A stretch of 64,000 nucleotides of DNA from positions 61,486,892 through 61,550,891 of the forward strand of contig JAVMKO010000001.1 in NCBI GenBank assembly GCA_032164245.1. The letters run 5' to 3'. The translations under genes were made by a program, and so were the position numbers. How positions within the stretch are numbered: position 1 is the stretch's first letter; every line of letters starts with the position of its first letter. Below, piece by piece: positions 25,062 through 36,800 of this stretch. Below the pieces are notes generated by a model. That model made no database searches and was not told the DNA's origin. It saw nothing but the letters and a program-made list of their open reading frames with translations. The DNA is from Sternotherus odoratus. Its lineage: Eukaryota > Chordata > Testudines > Kinosternidae.

Positions 25062-25789
25062 CAGGCGTGAGCAAACTGTTTGGCCCGAAGGCCACATCGG
25101 GGTTGCAAAATTGTACGGAGGGCCACATAGGGAAAGCTGTGCCTCCCCAAACTGCCTGGCCTCCGACCCTCACTCACTTCCTACCTCCTGACTGCTCCCC
25201 TCAGAACCCTCAACCAATCCAACCCCCCCTGCTCCTTGTCCCATGACCACCCCCTCCCAAGACCCCTCCCCCCCCAACTGCCCTCTCAGGACCCCACTCC
25301 CTACCTAACCCCCCCCCCCCCGCTCCCTGTCCCAACTTCCCCAACTCCTATCCACTCCCCCACCCCGACAGCCCCCCACAACCTATACACCCCCCCATTC
25401 GCCCCCACACAACCTCCTCCCCATCCAACTGTGCCCTGCTCCCTGTCTCTGCCATCCACCCCCTGGGATCCCCTGCCCCTTATTTAACATCCCGGCCCCC
25501 TTACCACACCGCTCACAGCAGCGTGTCTGGCTCCATGCAGCCCACCGGAGCTAGTCACGCTGCCCCGCAGAAGCATGCAGCGCTGCCAAAGCCAGACACA
25601 CCACTGGTGCGCTGCCTGGCAGGAGCTACAGGCCAGAGTGCTGCCCTCACAGCATGCTTAAGGCTGTGGAAGAGAGGGGACAGCAGGGGAGATGGGAAGG
25701 GCTAGCCTACCCAACCAGGAGCTCAGGGACCAGGCAGGACGGGCCCAAAGGCCGGATGTGGCCCACAGGCCATAGTTTGTCCACCCCTG
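25062..25789. mobile_element. hAT element, 728 bp, GC-rich
   Basis: The ends CAGGCGTGAGCAAACT and AGTTTGTCCACCCCTG are imperfect inverted repeats, followed inwards by GGCCCGAAGGCCACAT and GGCCGGATGTGGCCCACAGG. The flanking 8-bp target duplication GGCTAGAA (25054-25061 and 25790-25797) is perfect. The interior is strongly C-rich (25190-25490), then GC-rich, and encodes no transposase. A non-autonomous hAT derivative. Confidence 0.9.
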
Positions 25790-25797
25790 GGCTAGAA

Positions 25798-27140
25798 GGA
25801 TCAGTTTTCAGGCATGTAGGTATCAAGGAATTTTTCAAACTGAGTTTTTTTTTTTAAACTCACAACCCTCCTCACTTGCAAGAGTGTGAGTACTTAGGAT
25901 CCAGTCCTGCAAACTTTCACTTCAAAGTGAAGACTGTGCAAGTAACAAGGCTAATCACTTGAGTGAAAGTTATGGGACTGAGCTGTGAAACAGAATTTTT
26001 ATTTAAGACTTCATTTGTTCCTGCTGCTTATTCTTCACCTGACAATGCTTCTGGTATTACAAGTGGCTGCTGTGAAAGTGATTATGTCATCATAAAGAAA
26101 GGATTAGTGACTTCAGGTGAGAAAAATAGGATTTCATCTTCGCCTGCTGCATAAGACACAAAAGTGTTTTTCATGCAGCAGTCCCTAGTAGATGAGGAGA
26201 AAGTGATATACATGTTTTCTAAAAAAAGTGTTGTTCTGTATCATCAATATAAAATTGAAGAATGCAATTCAGCTTTGTTTTCAGTCTCCTCTAGCCTTTA
26301 GCTGTAAAAAGCAAACGATTTGGTTATCCTGCTTCTGAATTCCTATACGAGTATTTTAAATGAATACCAGATTTTCATGTTAGTAGCAAACCACGAAGCA
26401 CAGTTGTGTTGGCTGATAAAAATATTCTTCTATGCTTCAAAAAAATGTCCTTCAAACCACTGCATTTTTTCCAATGCAGGAAATTGTTTTAGATTAAGAA
26501 GTATATTTACACCTGAATATTTATCCAGAGCTTGATATCATTATTTCCTTTCTTCATTGTTTAGATCACTGCCAAGTAACAAACCCATGTACTTTTTAAT
26601 TTTACACATTTATTAAGATTAAAAGTTTACCTTCATATTAGAGCAATACATGACAAAAACAGAAGATAATCATTAAAGATTAACCTTTGATAAAAGATCA
26701 TCATCCGAGCCTTAAGTAGTGAGTAACCAGACTATAATTCGGAGAATGTTTCATATGAATTAATACTTCACAATTCTTCTAAGGCACACACACTATTTCA
26801 CATCCTAGTTTCAACCAAGACAAACTAAAAAGTGCCATACTTGTACTTATTTTAAAATGTGCTCAAGGATATATTGAAAATGCTGTTCTTGTCAATTTAC
26901 CACTAATCCTTCCTTGCTAGGAGCCCAAGCCTGAAGCCATGCAAGCATCACAACTATGGGCTCAGACCCAGCTCAGCATGTTTGGACCCAGAGGACTCAC
27001 AGTTTAAATAAGGGGGGAAGAAAAGGGAGATGACGTTATAACACTCCTCCAGCACACCACCCAACTCCCACCAAAGGGTTCCCAAACCAAAACCTTTAGC
27101 TTTGCCCCTGACAGGCCTATTATTGGTCCCCGGAGGGCTT
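25798..27140. other. Non-coding intron sequence near PAWR exon
   Basis: AT-rich DNA leading up to the CpG island; no further exon or transposon seen. Confidence 0.45.
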
Positions 27141-27464
27141 GCAGACAGGATGGAGGATGCTCAGCCCGCGGTAATCGCGCAGCCTGCGATACAGCCCAGC
27201 TCACGGGTTAGGCAGCTTCCCCACACCTCATCCTGAGCAGGAGGGAACAAGCCTCCTTCGCCGCAAGAACCTGGAATCAATCCCGCCGCATGAGCAGCTC
27301 CGGGTGGGGGTGGGATCGGCAGACTGCAGAGCTCCCAGCTGGGCGCTGGCTGCTCAGGTGCAGCATCCCCAGCAGAGCAGCTGCCAGCCGCCCTGGGCAC
27401 AAGCAGCGAGCTCCCCGAGCGCGCCCCAGCACCCCCCTACCCCGGGCAGGGGCGCGGGGCTCAC

Positions 27465-27944
27465 CTCGGCGGCGGGGATGTTCACCACACCTGTCGATCG
27501 CCTCTTCTCCCGCAGCTTCCTCTTCTCGATCTGCCCCTTCCCCTTCCTGGCGCTGGGACCGGAGCTTTTCCCCTTCGCCGCCGCCTTCTCCTCCTCCGGG
27601 GAGCCGGGCGCGGCGGGGGGCTTCCCCGCAGGCTCGGCAGCTCTGCCCCCGGCTGGGGGCGCGGGCTCCTTGGAGCCGGCTCTGGCGGAGAGCGGGACAC
27701 AGTTCGTGCCGCCGCTGGGGGCCGGGGCGCCCCGCTCCGGGGGGAGCGGCGGGGCGGGCGGGTGCAGGGAGCTGTTCAGCTCGGCCGCCGGGGCGGCGCT
27801 CCCGGGGGCTTTGCCGTCCGTCCCGGGCGCTGCCCCGGGCAGCGGGGGCGCCTGCTTCGCCCGCATCTTCTCGCGCTTGGCTTTCCACTCCTCCAGAAAG
27901 TCCGTGGTGCTGCCCCCGCCGCTCCGGTAGCCGCCGGACGCCAT
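27465..27944 (-). CDS. PAWR (PAR-4), first coding exon, 160 codons
   Basis: Prostate apoptosis response-4 is a pro-apoptotic leucine-zipper protein that acts in the nucleus and cytoplasm, inhibits atypical PKC and NF-kB signalling and binds WT1. This exon starts MASGGYRSGGGSTTDFLEEW, very close to the known PAWR N-terminus. A KAKREKMRAK basic stretch (first NLS) follows at residues 21-30, then a Pro/Ala/Gly-rich variable region (32-123) and the conserved SAC/NLS2 block from KGKSSGPSARKGKGQ (124-138) to RRSTGVVNIPAAE (148-160). The PKA-type threonine is T151. The exon ends in phase 0 at GAG, followed by a GTGAGC donor. The leucine zipper must lie in later exons, outside the window. The exon is about 12 codons shorter than the human one, through the variable region. 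The Asp of the human caspase-3 site is not present. The start is the only Met matching the family N-terminus. Confidence 0.95.
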
Positions 27945-28011
27945 GTTCCCAGCGGGGCAGACGGGCGATGCTCCGGGGGGGAGGGGCGGCCACGGGCCCA
28001 GGCACCGCCGC
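27945..28011 (-). other. PAWR 5'UTR part of exon 2 with splice acceptor
   Basis: 67 bases before the ATG. On the minus strand a pyrimidine tract CTCCCCTGTGCTCTCCCCAG ends in AG at 28012-28013, a strong acceptor, so the exon would begin at 28011. The open frame continues upstream without a stop only because the region is GC-rich; its translation is not PAWR-like. Confidence 0.7.
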
Positions 28012-28550
28012 CTGGGGAGAGCACAGGGGAGCGTGTGAGACGGCCCCGCCCCCGAGGAGCACCGCTCAGCCCACCTCCCTCCCTCCCACCGCGGGGGGGG
28101 GCTCACCACCCCTCCCCCAACAACCTCCCAGGACCTCTCACTAGCCCCCCACCTCCAGGAGGCCCCTATGAGCCCCCAACTATCCGCCCCCCCCGGAAAG
28201 CGCCGCTCAACACATTCCCCCCCAAAACAGCCCCCCCCCAGACACTTGTCCACCCCGCCACCCATCCCCCGCCCACCCCCAGGGGACGCGCCGACTCCTC
28301 CCGCAAGTCGCCCCGCTCCACACGCTCCGGCTGCTCCCGCGCCCCCGTCAGGGTCAGAGCAGCGGGCCCGGGGGGTGAGGAATTACCGGGCTAGCCCCGG
28401 GCCCTCCGGCGGGGGCTCCGCGTTCCCCGCTGCAGGGGGCCACCCCGCCCGGGAAGGTTCCGCCGCGGAGCCCCGTCCCCGCACGCACCCCCCGGCCCGC
28501 AGCAGCGCCCAGCGCGGCTCCCCCGCTCCCGGCCGGGGCCGCTCACCCAC

Positions 28551-28760
28551 CTCGCTGCTGCGGGGAAAGGGGCCGCGGCGCTGCCCGCCCCGGCCGGCTC
28601 CAGGTGAGTCGCGGCTGCCCGCACTGCCCCGCTCCCGGAAGGAGCTGAGCGGCCCCGGCCGCTCCGAAGTTTCCCGAGCGCCCCGGGCCGGGCGGCGGCG
28701 AGCGGAGCCGAAGCGCGGGCGGAAGCGGCCGAGAGGGCTTTAACAATGGGGTGCGGGGGA
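28551..28760 (-). other. Candidate non-coding exon 1 of PAWR
   Basis: On the minus strand GCAGCGAG is followed by GTGGGTGAGC at 28550-28541, a plausible splice donor about 540 bases upstream of the exon 2 acceptor. A short intron between a non-coding exon 1 and exon 2 is the known PAWR arrangement in mammals. The 5' end is not determinable from sequence and 28760 is only a nominal limit. Confidence 0.4.
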
Positions 28761-29013
28761 GGCGGGGGGACCCGCCCTGCCGGGGCCCGGGAGCGCGGCG
28801 TCCTGCCCGCAGCGCCCGCCCCCGAGCGGACACCTGCCCGGACGTGGCGAGCCCAGCGGGGGGAGCCGGATTCTCCGCGGCAGGGTCCTTATGGGCAACT
28901 CGAGTCAGTCAGCGCCGAGCGGGGTCCCTGTGTGGGGAGAGCCCGCTCCCGCCAGCAGCTCCGCCTCGCCGAAAGCCCGCTCCCCAGCCGAGACGGACAG
29001 TTCTCACCTAGCC

Positions 29014-29424
29014 GGAGACCACCTGTGTTTACAGGAACAGGCGAGTGCCACTGCCACCCACGCAGGGCTTTGGTTAACCATTTCCACAGCTCAGAGGTTA
29101 TCCCCAAAGCCGCCCCCACCTCTTCCAGAGCCGGCTGGACAGTAGAGACGGTAAGGTCTCTGGCACAAGGACAGTCTGTGTTTGTACAGCACCTTGATCT
29201 TGGTCTTCCCGGTGCTTTGGGGAAGTATCTGTCCCTACAGTTTGACCAGAAATACCATGAGAACATCCTTGTGCTTGTGGTTCCAGCCAGAAAAGGAGAC
29301 ATATAAACTTATCTGAACACTTCACAACCTCAAAAAGTTTGAATCCAAAGATTTGAGATAGGATGTTTTTATTCAACAGACCCATTGTCAGATCCTACCT
29401 ACAATACATGTAAGAAACAGTTGG
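29014..29424. other. Upstream flank of PAWR island
   Basis: Composition falls back to normal. No gene seen; a plus-strand open frame running from the island to 29306 has island-type codon composition and no domain. Confidence 0.4.
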
Positions 29425-29437
29425 TTTAATAGTATGT

Positions 29438-29615
29438 CAAGAATCAGAGAGGTAGCCCTGTTAATCTGGATCTGCAGAAGTGACAGAGTCCTGTGGCACC
29501 TTAAAGACTAACAAAAGTATTGAAGCATAAGCTTTCGTGGGCTAATACCCACTTCGTTGGATGCTTATGCTTCAATACTTTTGTTAGTCTTTAAGGTGCC
29601 ACAGGACTCTGTCGC
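29438..29615. mobile_element. Fold-back SINE, 178 bp, with 13-bp target duplication
   Basis: The left part is a SINE head of the Cry/tRNA type (GAATCAGAGAGGTAGCCCTG, then GAGTCCTGTGGCACC) running to AAGCTTTCGTGGGC, CCCACTTCGTTGGAT. The same sequence then returns in inverted order. The whole unit is flanked by TTTAATAGTATGT at 29425-29437 and 29616-29628, so it was inserted as one piece by retroposition. Confidence 0.85.
29482..29613. repeat. Perfect 51-bp inverted repeat, 30-bp spacer
   Basis: Arms 29482-29532 and 29563-29613 are exact reverse complements over 51 of 51 bases, separated by 30 bases. Both arms derive from the SINE body. Such an arrangement can extrude as a cruciform or transcribe as a long hairpin. 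Confidence 0.95.
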
Positions 29616-29878
29616 TTTAATAGTATGTGTTACTGTTATTTTATTCCACCTACTAAAATCTTTTCTTGTTTAACAGCCCTGTATATACAGTAGACTGATG
29701 CTTTGTGGCGTCTCTAACTGATCACAACTCATATGAATTACTGTGTATGCCATACTAACTTCCTTTTGCTGTTGTCCACAGATCTGGTAACCGACAAACT
29801 GAAATTTGTCATTTACATGAATTCCCTCTGAATTCATTTGCTTCTGAAAATGAAAGATGGCTAGAGTCAAGACAAGGC

Positions 29879-29904
29879 ATTCTCTCTTTCTCTCTCTCTC
29901 TCTG
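29879..29904. repeat. CT microsatellite
   Basis: Short (TC)n run with one TTT interruption, about 26 bp. Confidence 0.85.
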
Positions 29905-30985
29905 ACAAACATTGAGGCACCTTTCCATTCTAAATAATATTGGAGCTATCCTGTCCTTGAGACTGTAGCTGTGTAGGTCTCACTATCAAATACAGCAAAT
30001 GGTTTGATTAAAGTGTACAGTATTCATGGACACCCTAAAGTTCTGTAGATCAACTGGCAGAAGTTTGCCTAGGAAGCATGATCAACCAAGGTTTATTTCC
30101 CTTAATATCATGGTAGATATCCTGAAATGTAACTGATTTTTCAGACATTAGTGGTTTTAATGTTGTGGAACTTCATGATCCACTTTATCCTGGTTCACAG
30201 GGGTTATTATTTACTAAATTGAATGATTTCCTTATTTCAGTAGATGCAGGCATCTTGGGACAGTGGAAGGGAGATGTGATGGTATGATATAGAAATTTGT
30301 GTCACAAACAAAGGAAACCCAGATACCTGGGACTGTGGAAGTTGGAGCATATCTCATTGTTATCCATCTCTTTCCTGACTTATTTAGATTCCACTGCAAA
30401 TTTGGCCATCTGGTTAATAAAACTCTTAATGGATTTTAAAATGTAAACTCTTCAGGAGGGGGATATCCATTGTGTGTTTAGCACAATGGTGCCCTAGACT
30501 CTGACTGGGGCCCCTAGGCATTCATGCAATATAAATAATAGACTTAGTCCATGGTTCTGCTTTGACCTCATGTACCTTTCCTCCCTGCTCTCCTCTCTAA
30601 TGTTAGCACTCCTGTCACCTGGCCAACATTCAATGGCTCTCTGGTGATCATTTAATTCACTTCTAATTTTCACTCTCCGTGGCAGTATTTTTGAAGGGCA
30701 CCTGTGAGAAAAAAGTTCGCACTTGAGACTTGTCAGTTTAGAATGATTCCTCTTGTATTTTTCAGTCCAAATCATACAATTTAATCCTCTGGTATATTGT
30801 GGAAAACTTTCAATAAGCAGGATAGTAACTTCAGAAAAGTTAATTCTGCACTAGTACTAAAATTATTTACCACAGTATTCAATCAACAATATGTACAAAG
30901 TACAGGTGGTTGACATTTTTCTAATTTCCATTTATCAATGAGATGTTTGTTAAAAAATAATAAAATATATAATATAATAAAATAT
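29905..30985. other. Non-coding sequence upstream of PAWR
   Basis: AT-rich; no gene or transposon recognised. Ends in an AATATAATAAAATATA-rich stretch next to the duplicated SINE. Confidence 0.45.
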
Positions 30986-31212
30986 AAATGGAGATATACC
31001 AATCTCCTAGAACTGGAAAGACCTTGAAGGTCATCGAGTCCAGTCCCCTGCCTACACTAGCAGGACCCGCCTGCCTACACTAGCAGGATTGAGTACTGTC
31101 CCCTGACAGATTTTTTTGCCCCAGATCCCTAAATGGCCCCCTCAAGGATTGAACTCACAACCCTGGGTTTAGCAGGCCAATGCTCAAACCACTGAGCTAT
31201 CCCCCCACCCCC
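30986..31212 (-). mobile_element. tRNA-derived SINE with CR1-like tail, copy 1
   Basis: Read on the minus strand it begins with a tRNA-like head: A box TAGCTCAGTGG (ending near 31200) and B box GGTTGTGAGTTCAATCC. The body is unrelated to tRNA and the 3' part resembles CR1/L3 tails (GACCTTCAAGGTC, CCAGTTCTAGGAG). Inside is a duplicated CCTACACTAGCAGGA segment. It is transcribed by RNA polymerase III when active; it is not a functional tRNA. Confidence 0.8.
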
Positions 31213-31221
31213 TTAATAAAT

Positions 31222-31446
31222 AAATGGAGATATACCAATCTCCTAGAACTGGAAAGACCTTGAAGGTCATAGAGTCCAGTCCCCTGCCTACACTAGCAGG
31301 ATCCGCCTGCCTACACTAGCAGGATTGAGTACTGTCCCCTGACAGATTTTTTGCCCCAGATCCCTAAATGGCCCCCTCAAGGATTGAACTCACAACCCTG
31401 GGTTTAGCAGGCCAATGCTCAAACCACTGAGCTATCCCCCCCCCCA
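31222..31446 (-). mobile_element. tRNA-derived SINE, tandem copy 2
   Basis: Nearly identical to copy 1, including the same internal duplication; I count only a few differences, for example C/T at the ACCCGCC/ATCCGCC site, C/A at CATCGAG/CATAGAG, and one T in a T run. The shared internal duplication and the direct abutment indicate a tandem duplication of about 236 bp and not two insertions. Confidence 0.85.
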
Positions 31447-32645
31447 ACAATAATTTTGTCTAAACCCTCTCAAAAAAAATTGATGAAAGTTCTCAGATTT
31501 GGTTGTGGTGGTGGTTGTTTTTTGTTTGTTTTTGTTATTCCATGGGCCATAGAGCTGTCAATCAATTTTGAAAATGATTGTAATGTAAAAACAGTAAAAT
31601 TAAATATCCTTCAGATGAGTTCTGAATTTATGTGGCAGATATTGCTTCCACTCTGTAGCACTCTTCCTGATAGTATGCAAATAGGCATTCTCTTCAGAGA
31701 GAGATGTATACGACACAATACCAATTCTTCTCCACTACACACACTCCCTAGAGTCGCTGATGAGGCGAAAAAATCACTAAAAATGCACCCAATGTGGAGA
31801 AAGTATTCTTTCTATGTAATATATTGTGCACATGATTTTCCACCCCTTCTGGGGTGTAGCTACATCAGCCATTGTTAGATGTTTTTGCTTCCCAAAAAAT
31901 GTTGTTGTTTTTTAATGCCAAAAAAGGCTCTGTGACCCTCACAATCTGTTATTTATTAACAGAAGTTATGTTGTGGTGAGGTTGGTTTAAGCGCCCAGTG
32001 CAAAAATGCTGACTGTCAGATGTTTGCATCTTAATAAGAGTGGTTGTGCTGGTGAACTTTCAGGGATAAAGTCCCAAAAGTTTTAGTATCACACTGCATG
32101 TTTTCCTCAGCCACAAGTTGGAAAACATTTTCAGAACAGCCTTTTCCTTCTAAAAATCTTAAGCACATGATATTTTCAAGGCCTAGAAATGCACTTTTAT
32201 TTTATAAGTTAAGTATTAAGCAGTATGAAGACAGAGGATTCCAAGCCTAAAATAGTGAATTTTAAATATCTTTTATTATGGAGTGAGAGTCTCTTCTCCT
32301 TAGTTAAGGTTGCAACTAGGATTTGGAAGGCTAATTTTGACCTCCTTTGTCAATCAAAATACAGTAAGTGCTCTTGTTTCAAATGTATATGGTTAAACCT
32401 GATGTTCATTTTTAAAAACTTGGGAAAATTTAGTATGTATTTTGTGAGACTTAGCATCTTAAAATTGGTTCCTTTTTAAAAGGTTGCAAATTGTCTAATG
32501 TTTTTGTCTTCTTCTAGCAGTGCAACCAAATTACTCAGCCCCCCCCCCAAATTCCACACACATGTAGTTTTTAACATAAACTTATGGAAAGAGACAGTTT
32601 ACAGGGCCAGGATAGAAAAATGTTAAAGAAATTTACATTATTGTC
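31447..32645. other. Non-coding sequence
   Basis: No gene recognised. The longest frame (31456-31878, plus) is AT-rich and shows no domain. Confidence 0.45.
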
Positions 32646-32653
32646 CTAATAAA

Positions 32654-32868
32654 CAGGGCCAGCTCCACCTTTTTTGCCACCTCAAGCGGCAAAACCAACC
32701 AAAAAACACCCCACCTCAAGTCATGGAGTTGCTCCGAAACGCCACCAAATGAAGATGTTGAGAGGGAGTTGATGCCGCAATGCCGCCAAAAGATGAAGTG
32801 GCGAGGAGGGTATTGCTGATGAAATGTCGCCAAAAGAAGCAGAGCACTGGTGCCTAGAGCTGGCCCTG
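32654..32868. mobile_element. hAT MITE, 215 bp
   Basis: Ends CAGGGCCAGCTCCACC and AGAGCTGGCCCTG are inverted repeats; flanked by the perfect 8-bp target duplication CTAATAAA at 32646-32653 and 32869-32876. The interior has repeated GCCGCCAAAAGATGAAG-like modules. Non-coding. Confidence 0.9.
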
Positions 32869-32939
32869 CTAATAAAGCAAGGCCCCGAACACAACTTCAT
32901 GGCATTTCTCCTTTTGTCTGCTACACACAACTTCTTAAA

Positions 32940-33830
32940 CCCAGTGAAAATCCTCTGTACTCATTTCCCCACTGAAATTTACCCTCACCACCTTTAGAAA
33001 AATCTCCTCCTTTTGGGAGATCTCCCCCAACATTTCTCTCTCTCCCCCCCTCTACTTTAGTTCCACTCCACCCACTTTACCTAACCTCCCTATGAAATAC
33101 CCACACTCCCTAGGGCCATCTTCCTGCCACTCCCCCTGCAGCCTCACCTCCCCCAATGAAATTACCCTACTATCTTCCTCCCCTGCTACTTTCTTCCCCT
33201 TGAAAATCCTCCTACTAACATTCCCGGTGTTCCTCCTCCAGTACAGCCAGTACAGCTTGTTGCCCTGTGAAAGAGTAAAATATCAGTAAAATCACTTCCA
33301 GTGCCTCAAAGCTATCCCAATAAATCTACCTTCCTACTGCCTCAAACTTCCCTGGCTGAATACTCTTCAAATCCATTACTTCAAACCACTATCATTTACA
33401 TGTCCACCATCTCGGCACTTCGCTACTGCCAGTAACTCACCCTCACGGTCTCATCTCAAGCCACATCTGGTGACAACCTTGCCTCAGACCACCACCAGTT
33501 GATGAAATCTCACGACCTCCCTAGAGAATTACCACCTCCTTCAGATCCTTGCCCATGAAATCCCAACCCACTGCCTCAATTCCTCTTCCCCATCCTTTCC
33601 CTTGCTACCGTACTATCCCCACCCTCTGTAGAATACCCCCACACTGCACCTCATCCTCTCACAAAATCCCAGTATTGCCTCACCCATTCATGCTCTGCCT
33701 CCACACCTTAGCTCAAATCCTGCCCCTATTCTCACACTGCTACCCTGTTGCCTCTTCTCTTTCTGTATCTCAGGCTCCTCTTGCTGATGGTCACTCAAAC
33801 CCCTTACCTATACACCAGACCATAACCTTG
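32940..33830. repeat. Pyrimidine-rich block with loose ATGAAAT modules
   Basis: About 0.9 kb in which the plus strand is strongly C+T-rich. A short motif like (C/A)ATGAAAT(C/T)(A/C)CC recurs irregularly (near 32970, 33091, 33157, 33500 and 33555), suggesting a decayed tandem repeat. The plus-strand frame at 33549-33923 is a by-product of this composition. Confidence 0.45.
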
Positions 33831-36800
33831 TGGGATGTGTTTCCCAAATGCTCATTTATGCTCCTCTATTCTGTCTCGCTGTTCCATTACTCAAGAGTTA
33901 CCTTTCTGATGGCTGCAACATAAGTCAAAAAAATTTCAGAATGTGAGGCCTTATCCATAGAACTTGAATATTGCCTCTTGCACACTGACTTCAGTGGGTC
34001 TCTGTCAAGGTGCAGGGGTTTATTGTGTAGTCTCGGGACCTTGAAGAGTAACTGTGAAACATTCTTTCTGATTGCCCTCTGGCCACACATTCTGTCTCAC
34101 CAGCAGGCTTCCTACTTTTTGGATACTCAAAGAGTTTCATATTTGTCTTTCCACTTGTAGCTGTTTGTTCTTCAAATTCCCTCTTAATCTCCATTTTACA
34201 TTTTATCTACCAAAGTGTAAATTATGTTCTGTTATCACTTGAGCTACGTTACTTTTTTGAAAAGATTATTTTAGTGTGAAAAATCTCATATCCCCTGACA
34301 TTTAACATAGTATTTTTCTCACTCTTTGTTCTTTCTATGCATACCACCTGTGACTCTGATAAGACATGCTTAGGCAGACCACATGTTGATTATGTGGATT
34401 TTCATTTTCAACTTCCCATTGAGTTGTTACTAATTTTTTCATTTATTCTTTAAATCCCTCTCCTGAAGTTTAGTGTCAAAGAACTTGCCTACTGATAAGA
34501 TTTCTCTCTGCAAGGATCTCACACTTAATTATGTTATAGTCACTTGTGTTAGCATTTAAGATTGACACTTAGTCCATACTTTTCTGTCTCATTTTTGCAG
34601 TTGAGAAAAAGCAACTTATTTTCTTATCCTTCTTGACTTCAATGTAACATAGGCCCAACTCCTCAAAGGAATGAAGGTGCCTAACTCCTATTGATTTCCA
34701 TAATGGAAGGACTGTTCTTGGACTCTCTGCCTCAAAATTACAATAAATCATTACTGATGCTCACCTTAGTTCTGCCCCTGAAGTGACAGGTAATAGGCTA
34801 AAAAGCTGAAGCACAGAACTTGAAACCTTGAGGAAGGAAAACATTTTTCTTTTTCTGCATTGTGGTTGTTGTTTCATTGAAATAGAACAGATAGAAAATG
34901 CAAACAGATTACCTTTAATGTATGAACTGGCAAGTGTATAAAAGATAATATGTTAGCTGAAAGCAGAGATTCTGTCAACTATAAAACACATTAAAGGGGT
35001 CATCATGTTTATAATATGAAAGCCAAAGGAGTGTAATCTCACTGCCATGATTAATAAACCATCCCAAGTAGAACAGATTTAATTTAAAATTCAGCCAATC
35101 CTATACAAAATTTTAAAGAATACCGACGATTATTTCATTACAAAGTCTACTTTGTTCCCATTGCATCAAACTCCATTTTTATCACTATTACTAAAATTTC
35201 TGCTGCCCTAATTACCATAGTATATGGGTGCCTCACATTCTTAAAATAATTTTAAAAGTACTGTATATACTAATGCCCACATAAGGTAGTAAAGCAACTA
35301 TGACTCTGTAGGCTTGTTAATAGCAATAATAAGATGGAAACAAGGTGGACAAATGGGTTTCTGGGGAAATAATGGTATCATTATTCACATAGAAGAAGCA
35401 GAATTACAAATCCATAAATTCAAGGTTTTTATCTGATCAAGATCAAAAAAACCTTATTTCTATTTATGGTACATAATAGCCCCATTTTTGCCAGATTGTT
35501 TATCAGCATATGATGGCCTCCATTAGTGCTTAATGCAGATTCTTTCTACATTCCAACAAACTACTATTATTAAAACTGACGAGCTCCAACCATTTTATCA
35601 ACAATTGTGCAGTCTTCCATTCTTCTCAAAGACCGTCTAAACATATTCACATCTGTACAGACAACCCTTTATGTGAATTTAAGCCATGATTTCACTCTGT
35701 TCTTACTGGCTTAATAGATCCAATATGTGACCCAAAACGACATTCCAACTCCTGCCATCTTATATCTCCAAACAAGAAAGTATGTAAAACTCTCTAGATC
35801 TGAATATTCAGAAACCAAAACCAACAGTTACTGGCTCTCTGTCAATTTGTGTCTTGTGCATACTAGTTAACAGAAACTCAGATACCTTTAGGGCTCTTTT
35901 ACATCAACAGCGCTATAAATCTTACCATTTATTTTGATACTCCCAAGGACCAATATGGAACCACTAAAATAGCTTATGCCCTGATCCTGCTATACTTTGG
36001 CAAAGCTCAAGTGTCTTCACTAGGGCTCTCTGCAGGAAAATGGAAGCTCTGCATGCACATTGCAGTCCTCCAGGCTATGTAGTATGGAACATTATGGAAC
36101 ACATTATGGAATGCAAACGTGATAGTAACACTGCCATGTCCCAAAAGAATCAGAGTTATGGTTGACAGGTCTCCTAAAAAAGATGGTGCAGATTAACATG
36201 CTTGGCCTTGGTAGATGTTGCATGCCTGGTTTTACAATGTTTTATGTGAGCCTGCATTTGACTTGGAGATTTTATTTTTTTATAATTTTTTTCTGAGCAA
36301 TAACATTTCAAGCTTTTACACGCATTAATAGAGTAGACAATAAAGGAACAGCCCTGTAAAGAGAGACAGTCAAATATCTTAGGAATTTAGTAATTAGCTG
36401 ACAGCATCCAAACCAAACACAAAAGAAATCACAGTCCTTGACCCCACAAGCAATCAAGCAAAGGCCATGCTATTTCTGTGAGGGGCTTGTGGGGGAGTCA
36501 GGTGTTCAATTGAATTCATAGCAGCATTGGGACCCAAGAAGTCAAGGACCATTCAAGGGAAAGGAGAGGTTTAAAAAATACACAGTAAACATAATTTTGC
36601 AAAAATAGTAAATGTCTGAAGTTAAAAGTTTTTAGCACTTTCACTCATACATCATATTTTGAAAGATGTGTAATTTCACTATACAAATTTACTTACAGAG
36701 TGAAAATTTAGGCATCAATTGTTTTGGGAGAAACTGGAGCAAAATCTGTATGACTATAATTATAATTAAAAAAATATGGTGGATATTTAAAACATTTAAG

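Larger units (their letters stand above)
27150..28990 (-). promoter_or_regulatory. PAWR CpG island and promoter region
   Basis: About 1.8 kb of very GC- and CpG-rich sequence, abrupt against AT-rich flanks, covering the first coding exon, the short first intron and the presumed exon 1 of PAWR. No TATA box is obvious, as usual for CpG-island promoters. Transcription should start above 28551, perhaps around 28.6-28.8 kb; this is inference from exon placement. Confidence 0.8.

Noticed and set aside
1..27464. Search for the next PAWR exon (the one following ...NIPAAE)
   Set aside because: No minus-strand frame with the expected acidic CLDEYEDDE-like start was found; the intron is probably longer than the window.
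27290..28743. Long plus-strand and off-frame open frames across the CpG island (up to 303 codons)
   Set aside because: They arise from GC-rich composition with few stops. Only the minus-strand frame from 27944 matches a known protein (PAWR).
28746..29306. 186-codon plus-strand frame leaving the CpG island, a possible divergent gene
   Set aside because: Low-complexity Gly/Arg/Pro start, no domain and no splice or conservation evidence.
31150..31205. tRNA-like sequence with A and B boxes, minus strand
   Set aside because: It is the head of a SINE with a long non-tRNA body, not a stand-alone tRNA gene; the same head recurs in the tandem copy.
30986..31446. Direct repeats that might suggest a CRISPR-like array
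   Set aside because: Two copies of a eukaryotic SINE in a vertebrate genome; no array structure.
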